NCBI RefSeq assembly: GCF_024398035.1 | Contig: NZ_CP073748.1 | Span: forward strand, 549,501-613,500 | Reading direction: 5' to 3' | Origin: Kordiimonas sp. SCSIO 12603 | Lineage (GTDB): Bacteria > Pseudomonadota > Alphaproteobacteria > Sphingomonadales > Kordiimonadaceae | Length of the DNA stretch: 64,000 bases | Part shown: positions 1 through 8,194 of the stretch, one piece after another | Layout of the letters: each line of letters begins with the position of its first letter | How positions within the stretch are numbered: position 1 is the stretch's first letter | The notes under the pieces: model-generated | Told to the model about the DNA's origin: nothing | What the model saw: the letters and a program-made list of their open reading frames with translations, nothing else | Databases searched by the model: none | Made by a program: the position numbers and the translations under genes

Positions 1-1355
1 TGTGGTGCTTGCCATTTCAGAAGATTATCTCGGTCTGTAAGCGTCAGTTCTTCAAAGGCTGCAGCACCTTCCACTTCGAGGGTGGTGATCAGGCTGCCAT
101 ACGGCATATCCGGCAAGCTTACTTCAACCATTTCAAAACCCATATCTTTTATGGCTTTGAGTACGGCTTTATCGGTATCTGTAGCATTTTCAAACCAGGC
201 AGGATTATAGCCAATTCTTAGGCCTTTAGCGGCAGTCTCGGCATTATAGTTAAAGCCGTGATCAAGGGAACTTGGATCCCCGGCATCCTTACCGTTAAGG
301 GCAGCTAGTACCAGCGCTGTATCTTCTGTACTTCGGCAGATAGGCCCAAACTTATCCAAAGACCAGCAAAGCGCCATTGCGCCAGAACGCGGGATGCGGC
401 CGAAGGTTGGTCTTAGGCCGGTTACACCACAGCGTGTGGACGGAGAGACAATCGAGCCCAGCGTTTCTGTACCAATAGAGAAACCGCATAGACCAGCCCC
501 TGTGGCAGATGCCGAGCCAGCACTGGAGCCAGAAGACCCTTCTTCCAGGTTCCATGGGTTGCGGGTGAGGCCACCAAACCAGCGGTCGCCATAGGCAAGG
601 GCGCCAAGCGTTGTTTTCCCGAGGAGCACTGCACCAGCGTTTCTCAGGCGTATTACCAACTCAGCATCTTCATCAGGTACGCGGTTTTTATATGGTTCTG
701 CGCCCCATGTTGTCTTCACACCTTTGGTATCTGCGAGATCTTTAAGCGCATAAGGAATACCATGAAGCGGCCCGCGGTATTGATCTGCTGACATTTCTCT
801 GTCAGCCATCTGGGCTTCTTTACGAGCTGTATCTGCCATTACGGTTACAAAGCATTCGAGCTTAGGTGCTAGCTCATTGATACGCTTTAAGTAAATCTCT
901 GTTAGGCGTACGGAAGAAATTTTACCAGTACGTATCCATTCTGATTGCTTCCAGAGTGGAGCGAAGGCGATATCTTCATCTTTTTTTGGCAGGTTACCTG
1001 CGCTTCTATTAGCGAGCGCTATCTTATTTTCTTGTGCTGGGTAGGTTTTCCCTGGCAGGCGTGGGTCAAATGTCAGCGCCGGGGCATCTTCATTTTGCAG
1101 TGGTGCATTGGCCCGGCGTAGGCGTACACGGTCTACTACGCCTTCCAGACCATCATAAATCGTGGCGCGTTCGTCGTCAGTATATGTGAGGCCGAGTATT
1201 TTCTCTGCGTAATTGAGGTCTGCGGGCTTTTCAAGCGGTGCATTCCCTTCTTGGGCAAGCACAGCCCCAGTAGCGGCAACAGCGCCCGTTGCGGCTGCAG
1301 AACGCAGAAAAGCACGGCGATCAAGCGTTTTAGGTGTGTGTTTCTTAACTGACAT
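1..1355 (-). CDS. Tat-exported amidase (amidase signature family), 3' end outside the window
   Basis: Reading from the complement at 1355, the frame is open to the window edge, so the C-terminus is missing. The N-terminus carries a twin-arginine motif (DRRAFLR) followed by an Ala-rich hydrophobic stretch, which implies Tat export. The amidase-signature core is present: the Lys of a LKDLADTKG segment, the Gly/Ser-rich EEGSSGSSAGSAS stretch, and GTETLGSI carrying the likely nucleophile serine of the Ser-cisSer-Lys triad. A GGGAGGG-like ribosome site precedes the ATG. It diverges from the helicase gene. Family members hydrolyse amide bonds of very different substrates, so the substrate cannot be named. 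It is not GatA: there is an export signal and no gatBC nearby. Confidence 0.9.
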   Translation of the reverse strand, partial: MSVKKHTPKTLDRRAFLRSAAATGAVAATGAVLAQEGNAPLEKPADLNYAEKILGLTYTDDERATIYDGLEGVVDRVRLRRANAPLQNEDAPALTFDPRLPGKTYPAQENKIALANRSAGNLPKKDEDIAFAPLWKQSEWIRTGKISSVRLTEIYLKRINELAPKLECFVTVMADTARKEAQMADREMSADQYRGPLHGIPYALKDLADTKGVKTTWGAEPYKNRVPDEDAELVIRLRNAGAVLLGKTTLGALAYGDRWFGGLTRNPWNLEEGSSGSSAGSASATGAGLCGFSIGTETLGSIVSPSTRCGVTGLRPTFGRIPRSGAMALCWSLDKFGPICRSTEDTALVLAALNGKDAGDPSSLDHGFNYNAETAAKGLRIGYNPAWFENATDTDKAVLKAIKDMGFEMVEVSLPDMPYGSLITTLEVEGAAAFEELTLTDRDNLLKWQAP

Positions 1356-1407
1356 ATTTCCCTCCCCTGAAATAACTGACGCTATCATACATAAATAAAC
1401 CGTTATG

Positions 1408-1429
1408 AGAATCACGCTTTGGTGATTCT
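1408..1429. promoter_or_regulatory. Inverted repeat between divergent amidase and helicase genes
   Basis: AGAATCAC (1408-1415) and GTGATTCT (1422-1429) form perfect 8-bp arms around a 6-bp spacer. Each arm contains a GANTC sequence, the CcrM methylation site of Alphaproteobacteria. No T-tract follows, so an operator or leader hairpin is more likely than a terminator. Function is inferred only from position. Confidence 0.4.
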
Positions 1430-1494
1430 TGGCTTGGCAATCTATCCGTGGAACGATATCAACGACGCTTCAGTTTTCAGCCAACGAGAGTATT

Positions 1495-4341
1495 ATGGCA
1501 GGCATTATCAAAGCGGTTCTTGGGCCTACAAATACAGGGAAAACCCACTATGCGGTGGAGCGTATGCTTGCTTACTCCAGCGGTGTCATGGGATTCCCGC
1601 TGCGGCTGCTCGCGCGTGAAGTTTATGACCGTGTGGTGGCTGTTAAAGGCAAGAATCAGGTTGCGCTTCTAACCGGAGAAGAGCGAATTGTACCGGAAGG
1701 CGCTCGTTACTTTATGTGTACGGCGGAGGCAATGCCGCGTTACAGCACTGCTGATTTTGTTGCTATCGATGAGATACAAATGGCCGCTGATCCGCAGCGT
1801 GGTTATATTTTTACCGAACATCTTCTTCATTCTCGCGGCAAACATGAAACGCTGTTTTTGGGTGCTGAGACAATGCGCCATCTTATTCAGCGGCTGATCC
1901 CGGAAGCAGAAATTCTTACACGCCCGCGCTTTTCTAACTTGTCTCATATCCGACCAACAAAAATCACTCGGATGCCACGCCGCAGTGCGATTGTTGGTTT
2001 TTCCTCAAGTGACGTGTACGGCATGGCAGAGCTTATTAAGCGTCAAAAAGGGGGTGCTGCAATTGTGATGGGTGCGCTTAGCCCGCGTACCCGAAATGCG
2101 CAGGTGGAAATGTACCAATCAGGAGAAGTGGATCATTTGGTGGCAACTGACGCCATTGGTATGGGGCTGAACCTTGATGTAGGTCATGTGGCCTTCGCTG
2201 GATTACAAAAATTTGATGGCCGTACGTTTCGGGACCTGACAGCGGCAGAGGCTGGTCAGATAGCAGGTCGCGCAGGCCGTTATAAGAAGGACGGCACGTT
2301 CTCTACTCTTGGCGGTGGTGAGGGCGACGCCATGGATCCAATGATGGTTGCCCAGATCGAAGAGCATCAGTTTGAACCTGTTAAGCGAATTTTCTGGCGG
2401 AATCACAGGCTTAGCTACGCGTCGATTCCCCGGCTTTTACGCTCTCTTGATGAACCTGCGACGACAGATGGCCTTCATAGAACCCGTGAAGCTACAGATT
2501 ATCGGGCACTGAAGGTTCTTGGTGAAGATGAAGAGATTGCACAGCTCGCCAATAATCCGGAATCTGTGGAAAGGCTTTGGAATGTTTGCCAAATTCCTGA
2601 TTTCAGAAAACTGTCACAAGAAGATCATATAAGCCTGCTCAGACGAATTTATGTGGATTTAATGGGCCCGGCGGGCAGAATTCCGCATGATTGGGTCGCT
2701 AAGCAGGTTAAGCGGCTTGACAACTGCCACGGTGATATAGATACCTTGGCCGGTCGAATCGCTAGTATCCGCATCTGGACATATGTTTCTCAGCGGAAAA
2801 ACTGGCTACAGGATAGTGCCCATTGGGCACATGTAACGCGTAGTGTGGAAGATAAATTATCTGATGCGCTGCATGAAAAATTAACCCAGCGTTTTGTGGA
2901 TCGCCGTACGGCTGTCCTCATGCGCTCGCTCAGGCAAAGGGGCGAACTCAGCGTGAGCATCGATAACGATACAAATAAGGTTTCTGTCGAAGGACACGAA
3001 ATCGGTGAACTAAATGGTTTCTCTTTCCGTGTTGAACCGGGCGCAGCTCGTGACGACCAGAAGACCCTCAAAGCAGCTGCCGAGCAGGCGCTGCAGGTTG
3101 AACTGACACGCCGTGCAAAACTGTTTGCAAACATCGGTGTGAAAACACTTGAGTTCAATTTTGAGGAAGGCCTCGCATTCCCGAAGCTAATGTGGGAAGG
3201 CGCACCTGTTGCAACTGTTCATGATAGCGGCGCTCTTTTCGGCCCGCGTGTGAAGCTTGTGGCAAACACGTTGCTAACTGGTGAAAACGCTGAACTTGTT
3301 CTCTCCAAAACGCAGGAATGGCTGGATACGCGGATCGCTGAAAAGCTTGAGCCGCTTGTGAAGCTTGCACAGGAACTGAACGGTGAAGTGGAAGCGCCTG
3401 AAGATGCAGCGCCGCTTACTGGCCTTGCGCGTGGTGTGGCTTTCCGCCTTCTAGAGAATTACGGTGTAATGTCTCGTAAGAATGTGGATGGTGATCTGCG
3501 TCAGCTTGATCAGGAAGCTCGTAAAGGTCTTCGCCGTTTTGGTATTCGTATTGGTGCCTCCAGCCTTTATATGCCGCTTGTGATGAAGCCACATGCAACA
3601 GAGCTACGTCTGCTGATGTGGGCAATGGCTGGTAAAATTTCTGCACTGCCTACAATCCCGACACCGGGTATGGTTTGGGTGGAAACAGAAACAACAGCAC
3701 CGGATGAGTTCTATGAACTTGCTGGTTTCGTGCCGGTTGGCAAAAAAGCTGTTCGCATGGATATGCTTGAGCGTCTGGCTGATGCTGTACGCCCGCTTGG
3801 CCAGAATGTTGAGTGGTTTGAAGTAACACCTGAGATCATGGGTCTTGTTGGCCTGTCTGGTGAAGATTTCGCAGATGTGATGAAGGCGGCTGGCTATAAG
3901 CATGAAGTTCGCAAAATTGCACCTGAGCCGAAAGCTGAAGAACCAAAGGCGGAATCGGATGCAGAAACGCCTGTAGAAGGCGAAGAAAAGCCTGCTGAGG
4001 AAACTGCTCCTGAGGCGGTAGAGGCTCCGGCTGGAGAAGCAAAAGCTGAAACTGCTGAGGAAAACACTGAGGAAGCATCCGCTGAAGAAGAACTGGTTGA
4101 ACGCTTTTTCTTCCAGTGGGCACCGAAGCGCAAGCCGCGTGCTGGTGGTCGTCCTCAAGGCAACCGCGAAGGTGGTAAGCCTCAAGGTAAAGGCCGCGGC
4201 CCTAAGGGTAAAGGCAAGGGCGGTAAACCGTCTGGCCCACGCACTCATTCAGCACGTCCGCCAAAGCGTGAAAAGCAGGCAGACCCTGATTCGCCGTTTG
4301 CGGCACTTGCAGGCCTTAAAGACGCTCTGACTAAAAAGTAA
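1495..4341 (+). CDS. SUV3-type DEIQ-box RNA helicase with acidic/basic C-terminal tail
   Basis: 948-residue superfamily 2 helicase of the SUV3 (mitochondrial degradosome helicase) type widespread in Alphaproteobacteria. Walker A GPTNTGKT lies at residues 10-17, a DEIQ Walker B near residue 90, and the helicase C motifs ATDAIGMGLN and QIAGRAGR around residues 220-265. An in-frame ATG 66 bases upstream exists, but the ATG at 1495 follows a GAGAG element and starts directly at the conserved fold. The last ~150 residues are low complexity: a Glu/Ala/Pro-rich acidic stretch, then a Lys/Arg/Gly-rich basic tail probably binding RNA. The S4-domain gene follows 12 bases downstream, a conserved pairing. 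Likely role: RNA unwinding in RNA decay or ribosome metabolism. Confidence 0.9.
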   Translation: MAGIIKAVLGPTNTGKTHYAVERMLAYSSGVMGFPLRLLAREVYDRVVAVKGKNQVALLTGEERIVPEGARYFMCTAEAMPRYSTADFVAIDEIQMAADPQRGYIFTEHLLHSRGKHETLFLGAETMRHLIQRLIPEAEILTRPRFSNLSHIRPTKITRMPRRSAIVGFSSSDVYGMAELIKRQKGGAAIVMGALSPRTRNAQVEMYQSGEVDHLVATDAIGMGLNLDVGHVAFAGLQKFDGRTFRDLTAAEAGQIAGRAGRYKKDGTFSTLGGGEGDAMDPMMVAQIEEHQFEPVKRIFWRNHRLSYASIPRLLRSLDEPATTDGLHRTREATDYRALKVLGEDEEIAQLANNPESVERLWNVCQIPDFRKLSQEDHISLLRRIYVDLMGPAGRIPHDWVAKQVKRLDNCHGDIDTLAGRIASIRIWTYVSQRKNWLQDSAHWAHVTRSVEDKLSDALHEKLTQRFVDRRTAVLMRSLRQRGELSVSIDNDTNKVSVEGHEIGELNGFSFRVEPGAARDDQKTLKAAAEQALQVELTRRAKLFANIGVKTLEFNFEEGLAFPKLMWEGAPVATVHDSGALFGPRVKLVANTLLTGENAELVLSKTQEWLDTRIAEKLEPLVKLAQELNGEVEAPEDAAPLTGLARGVAFRLLENYGVMSRKNVDGDLRQLDQEARKGLRRFGIRIGASSLYMPLVMKPHATELRLLMWAMAGKISALPTIPTPGMVWVETETTAPDEFYELAGFVPVGKKAVRMDMLERLADAVRPLGQNVEWFEVTPEIMGLVGLSGEDFADVMKAAGYKHEVRKIAPEPKAEEPKAESDAETPVEGEEKPAEETAPEAVEAPAGEAKAETAEENTEEASAEEELVERFFFQWAPKRKPRAGGRPQGNREGGKPQGKGRGPKGKGKGGKPSGPRTHSARPPKREKQADPDSPFAALAGLKDALTKK

Positions 4342-4353
4342 GTCTGGCGCATA

Positions 4354-4746
4354 ATGAATTTTGAAGAAACGGGCGAAAAGATACGGCTTGATAAATGGCT
4401 GTGGCACGCCCGTTTTTTTAAAACCCGCACTTTGGCCGGCAAGGTTTGTAAAACCGGTAAAGTGCGCCTGAACGGTTCCCATATCTCGAAAGCCAGCGTT
4501 ACCATCAAAACTGGCGATGTGCTGACATTCCCAAAAGAGAATGAGATTAAGGTCATTAAAATGATCGCACCTGGTGTACGTCGCGGCCCTGCACCAGAAG
4601 CACAAGCGCTTTACGAAGATCTCACTCCGCCACCCATACCAAAAGAACAGCAAGCTTTTGAGCCGCAAGGCGCAACGCGGGAAGCGGGCGCTGGCCGTCC
4701 GACTAAAGCCGAACGGCGTGCTATTGATAAACTGATGGACCGTTAG
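4354..4746 (+). CDS. S4-domain RNA-binding protein (Hsp15-like)
   Basis: 130 residues. The N-terminal half matches an S4 fold: IRLDKWLWHARFFKTRTLA, then GKVRLNG and GDVLTF, the core of Hsp15/RluB-type RNA-binding modules. The C-terminal part is Pro/Glu/Arg-rich and ends in a basic segment. In the family, Hsp15 (HslR) binds stalled 50S subunits; the same role here is inferred. It sits 12 bases after the helicase and is almost certainly cotranscribed with it. Its TAG stop overlaps the TAA stop of the convergent gene (shared region 4743-4746). Confidence 0.85.
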   Translation: MNFEETGEKIRLDKWLWHARFFKTRTLAGKVCKTGKVRLNGSHISKASVTIKTGDVLTFPKENEIKVIKMIAPGVRRGPAPEAQALYEDLTPPPIPKEQQAFEPQGATREAGAGRPTKAERRAIDKLMDR

Positions 4747-5507
4747 GCCATAAAAGCTCTCGCAGCTTTTTTAATACCAGCCATAGCTTCCAGATAAGGT
4801 GCGAATCCAAAACTGATACGCTTCACTCCCAATTCTGCTAGCTCAGCTTTTGTTGGGGCACCCTCCATCATCATGATGTTTATAGGGATAGGGCTTTTTT
4901 CGCATAGCTCTTTAATCAGTGCAGGGTCATTCAGGCAGGGTGCGAAGAAACATTCAGCGCCAGCCTCCTTGTAAGCATGAGCGCGTTCAATTGCTTCCTC
5001 TAACAGGTTTTGGTGATTGTTTGGATTACTCTCCCTGAGAAATAAGTCCGTTCGGGCGTTGATGAAAAGGGGTAGGTCAAGCGTGTCAGATGTTTGTTTG
5101 ATGGCACGGATTCTGGCGGTTTGTTCTTCAGCGAGCCTTAACTTACTTTCAGATTTATCCCAGTCCTCAAAATTGATACCGATGACACCGGCTTCAAGAA
5201 GAGCTCTAGTATTTGCTGCGAGTTCTTTGTCAGATTGTGTGTAACCAGCTTCAAAATCAACGGAACATGGCAGATCACTACATGTGGCAATTTGTTGTGC
5301 TGTTCTAAGAAGGTCCGCAAAGGGCATATATTCGCCGTCTTCATATCCTTGCGCCATGGCAACTGCGGCGCTGCTTGTGGCAATAGCCTGCGTACCTGTG
5401 GCTTCAAGTGCTTTAGCACTTCCTGCATCCCATATATTATAGAGCTGAAGTGGTTGCTCTTGTTGGTGTAAGGTTTTGAAGTGATGATATTTTAAGGCAT
5501 GTGTCAT
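4743..5507 (-). CDS. Isocitrate lyase/phosphoenolpyruvate mutase superfamily enzyme
   Basis: 254 residues, the usual length of the small PEP mutase/ICL-superfamily enzymes. Seen: NIWDAGSAKALE near the N-terminus, the metal/substrate segment VDFEAGYTQS, GINFEDW and NARTDLF, all typical of the barrel. It lacks the KKCGH loop of true isocitrate lyase, so a carbon-carbon or carbon-phosphorus lyase or mutase acting on a 2-oxo acid such as oxaloacetate or a methylisocitrate-like compound is more likely. Substrate unknown. No phosphonate genes adjoin it. It runs convergently into the S4 gene with a 4-base overlap. Confidence 0.8.
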   Translation of the reverse strand: MTHALKYHHFKTLHQQEQPLQLYNIWDAGSAKALEATGTQAIATSSAAVAMAQGYEDGEYMPFADLLRTAQQIATCSDLPCSVDFEAGYTQSDKELAANTRALLEAGVIGINFEDWDKSESKLRLAEEQTARIRAIKQTSDTLDLPLFINARTDLFLRESNPNNHQNLLEEAIERAHAYKEAGAECFFAPCLNDPALIKELCEKSPIPINIMMMEGAPTKAELAELGVKRISFGFAPYLEAMAGIKKAARAFMA

Positions 5508-5822
5508 ACTTGAATTCCAGTTTGGTGGTTTAGTTGCTTTCCTTTCGTAAGTGAGTCTATCTCTGGGCGCTGGCCACTATCGGACCTCAATCTGAAGTTT
5601 CGAATATATCTGGGTTTTATGGTGTGACAGTTAAGAAAAAATGAGCCGCAAGATGCTTGCTTTTTCCCTGTTAAGTCAGCAAAAGAGCCTTAAATAAAAG
5701 GCATATGTCATATAGTTGATTGGAATATTTGACTAAAGGCATTGCTGTTTTAGCCAGTTTTAGGCATATACTGCCCTGAAACCAACCCTTGATGGTTTTA
5801 GGAATAATGAAGGAGAAACCCC
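5508..5822. other. Intergenic region upstream of fdxA
   Basis: 315 bases without a convincing gene, between the divergent starts of the PEP-mutase-like gene and fdxA. A TATACT hexamer at 5767-5772 is a plausible -10 for fdxA, with a weak TTGCTG at 5742-5747 (19-bp spacing) as -35. The fdxA ribosome site AAGGAG lies near 5809-5815. Nothing else is distinctive. Confidence 0.4.
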
Positions 5823-6158
5823 GTGACCTATATTGTCACTGAGGCCTGCATCAACTGTAAATATACTGACTGTGTAGAAGTGTGTCCTGTAGACTGTTTC
5901 TATGAGGGTGAGAACACATTGGTGATTAATCCGAACGAATGTATCGATTGTGGGGTGTGTGAGCCAGAATGCCCTGCGGAAGCTATTTTGCCTGATACAG
6001 AAGATGGTTTGGAATATTGGCTGGAAGTTAATACTAAATTCTCTGAAGAATGGCCAAATATCACCGTTAAGAAAGATCCGATGCCAGATGCTGACGATTG
6101 GGCCAAAAAAGACGGTAAAACTGAATTACTTTCAGAAAACCCTGGGGAAGGCGATTAA
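5823..6158 (+). CDS. fdxA: 7Fe-8S ferredoxin FdxA
   Basis: 111 residues with the complete FdxA pattern: [14 protein letters not shown] supplies the first set and [12 protein letters not shown] the second set of cysteines for one [3Fe-4S] and one [4Fe-4S] cluster. The extra C-terminal ~50 residues ([17 protein letters not shown]) are characteristic of the alphaproteobacterial/Azotobacter-type FdxA. The start is GTG behind a good AAGGAG. It acts as a cytoplasmic low-potential electron carrier. Upstream helicase/S4 and downstream carD form the order commonly seen in Alphaproteobacteria. A strong terminator follows. Confidence 0.95.
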   Translation: MTYIVTEACINCKYTDCVEVCPVDCFYEGENTLVINPNECIDCGVCEPECPAEAILPDTEDGLEYWLEVNTKFSEEWPNITVKKDPMPDADDWAKKDGKTELLSENPGEGD

Positions 6159-6206
6159 ATCACAAAGGTTTGAGCGCGTCTGTTAACAGGCTAATATTAT
6201 TACAAA

Positions 6207-6242
6207 AAAAGCCGGAGAGTATTTCTTCGGCTTTTGTGTTTT
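6207..6242 (+). terminator. Rho-independent terminator after fdxA
   Basis: Left arm 6207-6218 (AAAAGCCGGAGA) pairs with right arm 6224-6235 (TCTTCGGCTTTT) with one G-U pair and a 5-base loop, followed by TGTGTTTTT. The A/T flanks give a classic bidirectional form. Confidence 0.85.
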
Positions 6243-6608
6243 TATGAGTAAATGCTCAAAAAACGCAGAAAAGCTGGCCTTAGGGCTACTTTTTTTATGA
6301 AATTTATGTTATAGTCATTCTCAATGACGTGAATGGTCTCTAGGCAAACCGTAACTGGCTGAGCCTTTTCACGGGTGGCTGGCACCACCACAATTTAATG
6401 AAGCTGCAAACGCATTTCTCGATAGCTCGCGATTTGAGTTTGAAGCATTTTTATGGGGAAAATCAAGTGATATTTCCTCAGGGGTTTCCGCGACCTAAAG
6501 CCAAACTGGTTGCGTGTGAAACCATTTTTCTGTTCAGACGGGTTTATAACCGATGGGGGTTATGGGGTTTGAACAGTTTGAGTATATAGAGAAGGACAAT
6601 AGACCAGA
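6243..6608. other. Long leader/intergenic region upstream of carD
   Basis: About 365 bases with no convincing gene; a 63-codon reading frame at 6398-6589 has no ribosome site or recognisable protein. GTCATT-CTC-AATGAC (6314-6328) is a perfect 6-bp-arm inverted repeat overlapping a TATAGT (-10-like) element at 6310-6315, so a repressor site on a promoter is possible. A small GGTGG/CCACC hairpin can form around 6375-6390. AAGGA at 6592-6596 serves carD. Confidence 0.4.
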
Positions 6609-7109
6609 ATGGCTAAAGCAAATAAAAATCCTTTTTCCGTTGGTGATTACATCGTTTATCCAAAACATGGCGTTGGTAAAATTACTGAGCTTGAGGCTCA
6701 GGAAATCGCTGGTATGAAGCTAGAGCTTTATGTAGTTCGCTTTGAAAAAGAACGGATGACACTTCGCGTGCCTACAAACAAGGCAGAGCAAAGCGGTATG
6801 CGCCGTTTATCTTCTGATGCTACACTGAAAGAAGCTTTCACAACCCTTAAAGGTAAGGCGCGCATCAAGCGTACAATGTGGAGCCGCCGTGCACAGGAAT
6901 ATGAAGCAAAGATCAACAGTGGTGATCTGGTTTCAATTGCCGAAGTTGTGCGTGATCTGCACCGCGGTGCTGATCAGCCTGAGCAATCTTATAGTGAGCG
7001 CCAGATTTACGAATCAGCGCTTGGCCGTTTGGCTCGTGAACTTGCTGCAGTTGAGGATATCGACGAAGAAGCAGCAATGGTGAAGCTGGAGAAAGAGCTA
7101 GCTGCTTAA
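6609..7109 (+). CDS. CarD-family RNA polymerase-interacting transcription regulator
   Basis: 166 residues. The N-terminus has the CarD/TRCF RNA-polymerase-interaction fold: FSVGDYIVYPKHGVGKI, then YVVRFEKERMTLRVPTNKAEQSGMR. The helical C-terminal half (TMWSRRAQEYEAKINSGD, IYESALGRLARELAAVE) matches the DNA-binding part. Family members stabilise open promoter complexes, notably at rRNA promoters and in stress. The long leader with a possible operator suggests it is regulated. A strong terminator follows, so it is probably monocistronic. Confidence 0.93.
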   Translation: MAKANKNPFSVGDYIVYPKHGVGKITELEAQEIAGMKLELYVVRFEKERMTLRVPTNKAEQSGMRRLSSDATLKEAFTTLKGKARIKRTMWSRRAQEYEAKINSGDLVSIAEVVRDLHRGADQPEQSYSERQIYESALGRLARELAAVEDIDEEAAMVKLEKELAA

Positions 7110-7135
7110 TCCTTGCGACTCCAATGATTTCTGCG

Positions 7136-7170
7136 AAAAACCCGCCTGATTTTTCAGGTGGGTTTTTTTA
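7136..7170 (+). terminator. Rho-independent terminator after carD
   Basis: AAAAA then CCCGCCTGA (7141-7149), loop TTTT, TCAGGTGGG (7154-7162), and a run of seven T. One C/G position pairs as G-U. Very strong. Confidence 0.92.
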
Positions 7171-7232
7171 TGCTCACAAACTTTTTTAACCTTTCCTTAA
7201 AAAAATTGCTGCAATTGCGAAAAAATCCTTCA

Positions 7233-7260
7233 TAATGCATTCCATTAATCGAATGCATTA
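7233..7260. promoter_or_regulatory. 10-bp inverted repeat upstream of the RpoH-like sigma gene
   Basis: TAATGCATTC (7233-7242) and GAATGCATTA (7251-7260) are perfect inverted arms with an 8-bp spacer. A CATAAT hexamer at 7231-7236, overlapping the left arm, could be the -10 element. A further ATGCAT core lies at about 7269-7274. This layout fits a dimeric regulator occluding the promoter of the sigma factor gene; the regulator is unknown. Confidence 0.5.
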
Positions 7261-7312
7261 AAACCAATGATGCATTGACCATAGTACTGGCACTGTCAAC
7301 TGGGAGGGTGAT

Positions 7313-8194
7313 TTGGCGCGAGGAAATTGGGCGACGACAGAAGACCGTAGGCTTATTCGTTTTGCAATGAAGGCCCCGATGCTTGAACGCGAAGAGGAGG
7401 GTGATCTTGCTCTTGCGTGGCAGCAGGAACGCGATGAATATGCGCTCAAGAAACTGACCGAAGCACACCTTAGGCTCGCGATAGCGGCTGCCAGTAAATA
7501 CCGCCACTATGGTTTGCCAGTTTCAGATCTTATCCAAGAAGGCACGGTTGGCCTGATGGAAGCAGCTTACCGGTTCGAGACATCCCGTGATGTTCGTTTC
7601 TCCACATATGCCAGCTGGTGGGTACGTGCTGCTGTGCAGGATTATGTGCTCCGCAACTGGTCGATTGTACGTACGGGCACGACATCAGCGCATAAAGCGC
7701 TCTTCTTTAACCTGAAGCGCCTTAAAGCCCGTATGGGGGTTGACCCTGACCGTCCGCTTTCTTTCATTGCCAGGACCCAAATTGCTGAAGAAATGGGTGT
7801 GCGCCTTGTGGATGTAGAAGCGATGGAAGGCCGTATGACGGCTAATGACCGTTCGCTTAATGCACCTGTTGCTGACGAATCTGCACAGGAATGGCAGGAT
7901 TTGCTCGTTTCAGAATCGCCTGCGCCAGAGCAGGAAATCATGGAAACCCATGATAGCTCGAAGAAAGCAGCACTTATTGAAAAGGCAATGGAAAACCTAA
8001 CCGAGCGTGAAACCTTCATTATCCGTGAGCGTCAGCTTAAGGAAGAGGGTGTAACTCTTGCGGTTCTTGGTGGCCAGCTTGGTATTTCGAAAGAACGGGT
8101 ACGTCAGCTTGAAGCTCAAGCGCTAGGTAAGCTGAAGCAAGCGCTTATCAATCAGGTAGGTGATCCTGTAATGGCAGGTCTCGCAGAAGGCTAA
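7313..8194 (+). CDS. RpoH-family (heat-shock type) RNA polymerase sigma factor
   Basis: 293 residues. Region 2 is intact (DLIQEGTVGLMEAAYRFE, RFSTYASWWVRAAVQDYVL), followed by the RpoH-box-like segment SAHKALFFNLKRLKARM, which separates RpoH from RpoD. Region 4 ends with GISKERVRQLEAQALGKL. The start is a TTG 5 bases after GGGAGGG. Many Alphaproteobacteria carry two RpoH paralogues, one for heat shock and one (RpoH2) for oxidative/photo-oxidative stress; this divergent copy may be the second, but that is inference. Its stop overlaps the convergent gene by 4 bases. The upstream inverted repeat suggests transcriptional control. Confidence 0.9.
   Translation: MARGNWATTEDRRLIRFAMKAPMLEREEEGDLALAWQQERDEYALKKLTEAHLRLAIAAASKYRHYGLPVSDLIQEGTVGLMEAAYRFETSRDVRFSTYASWWVRAAVQDYVLRNWSIVRTGTTSAHKALFFNLKRLKARMGVDPDRPLSFIARTQIAEEMGVRLVDVEAMEGRMTANDRSLNAPVADESAQEWQDLLVSESPAPEQEIMETHDSSKKAALIEKAMENLTERETFIIRERQLKEEGVTLAVLGGQLGISKERVRQLEAQALGKLKQALINQVGDPVMAGLAEG

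Noticed and set aside
3604-4248. 214-residue minus-strand frame
   Set aside because: Lies inside the helicase gene opposite its low-complexity tail; Phe/Arg/Leu-rich translation typical of an antisense shadow.
6398-6589. 63-codon frame in the carD leader
   Set aside because: No ribosome site, no recognisable protein pattern, and it lies in a region with regulatory-looking repeats.
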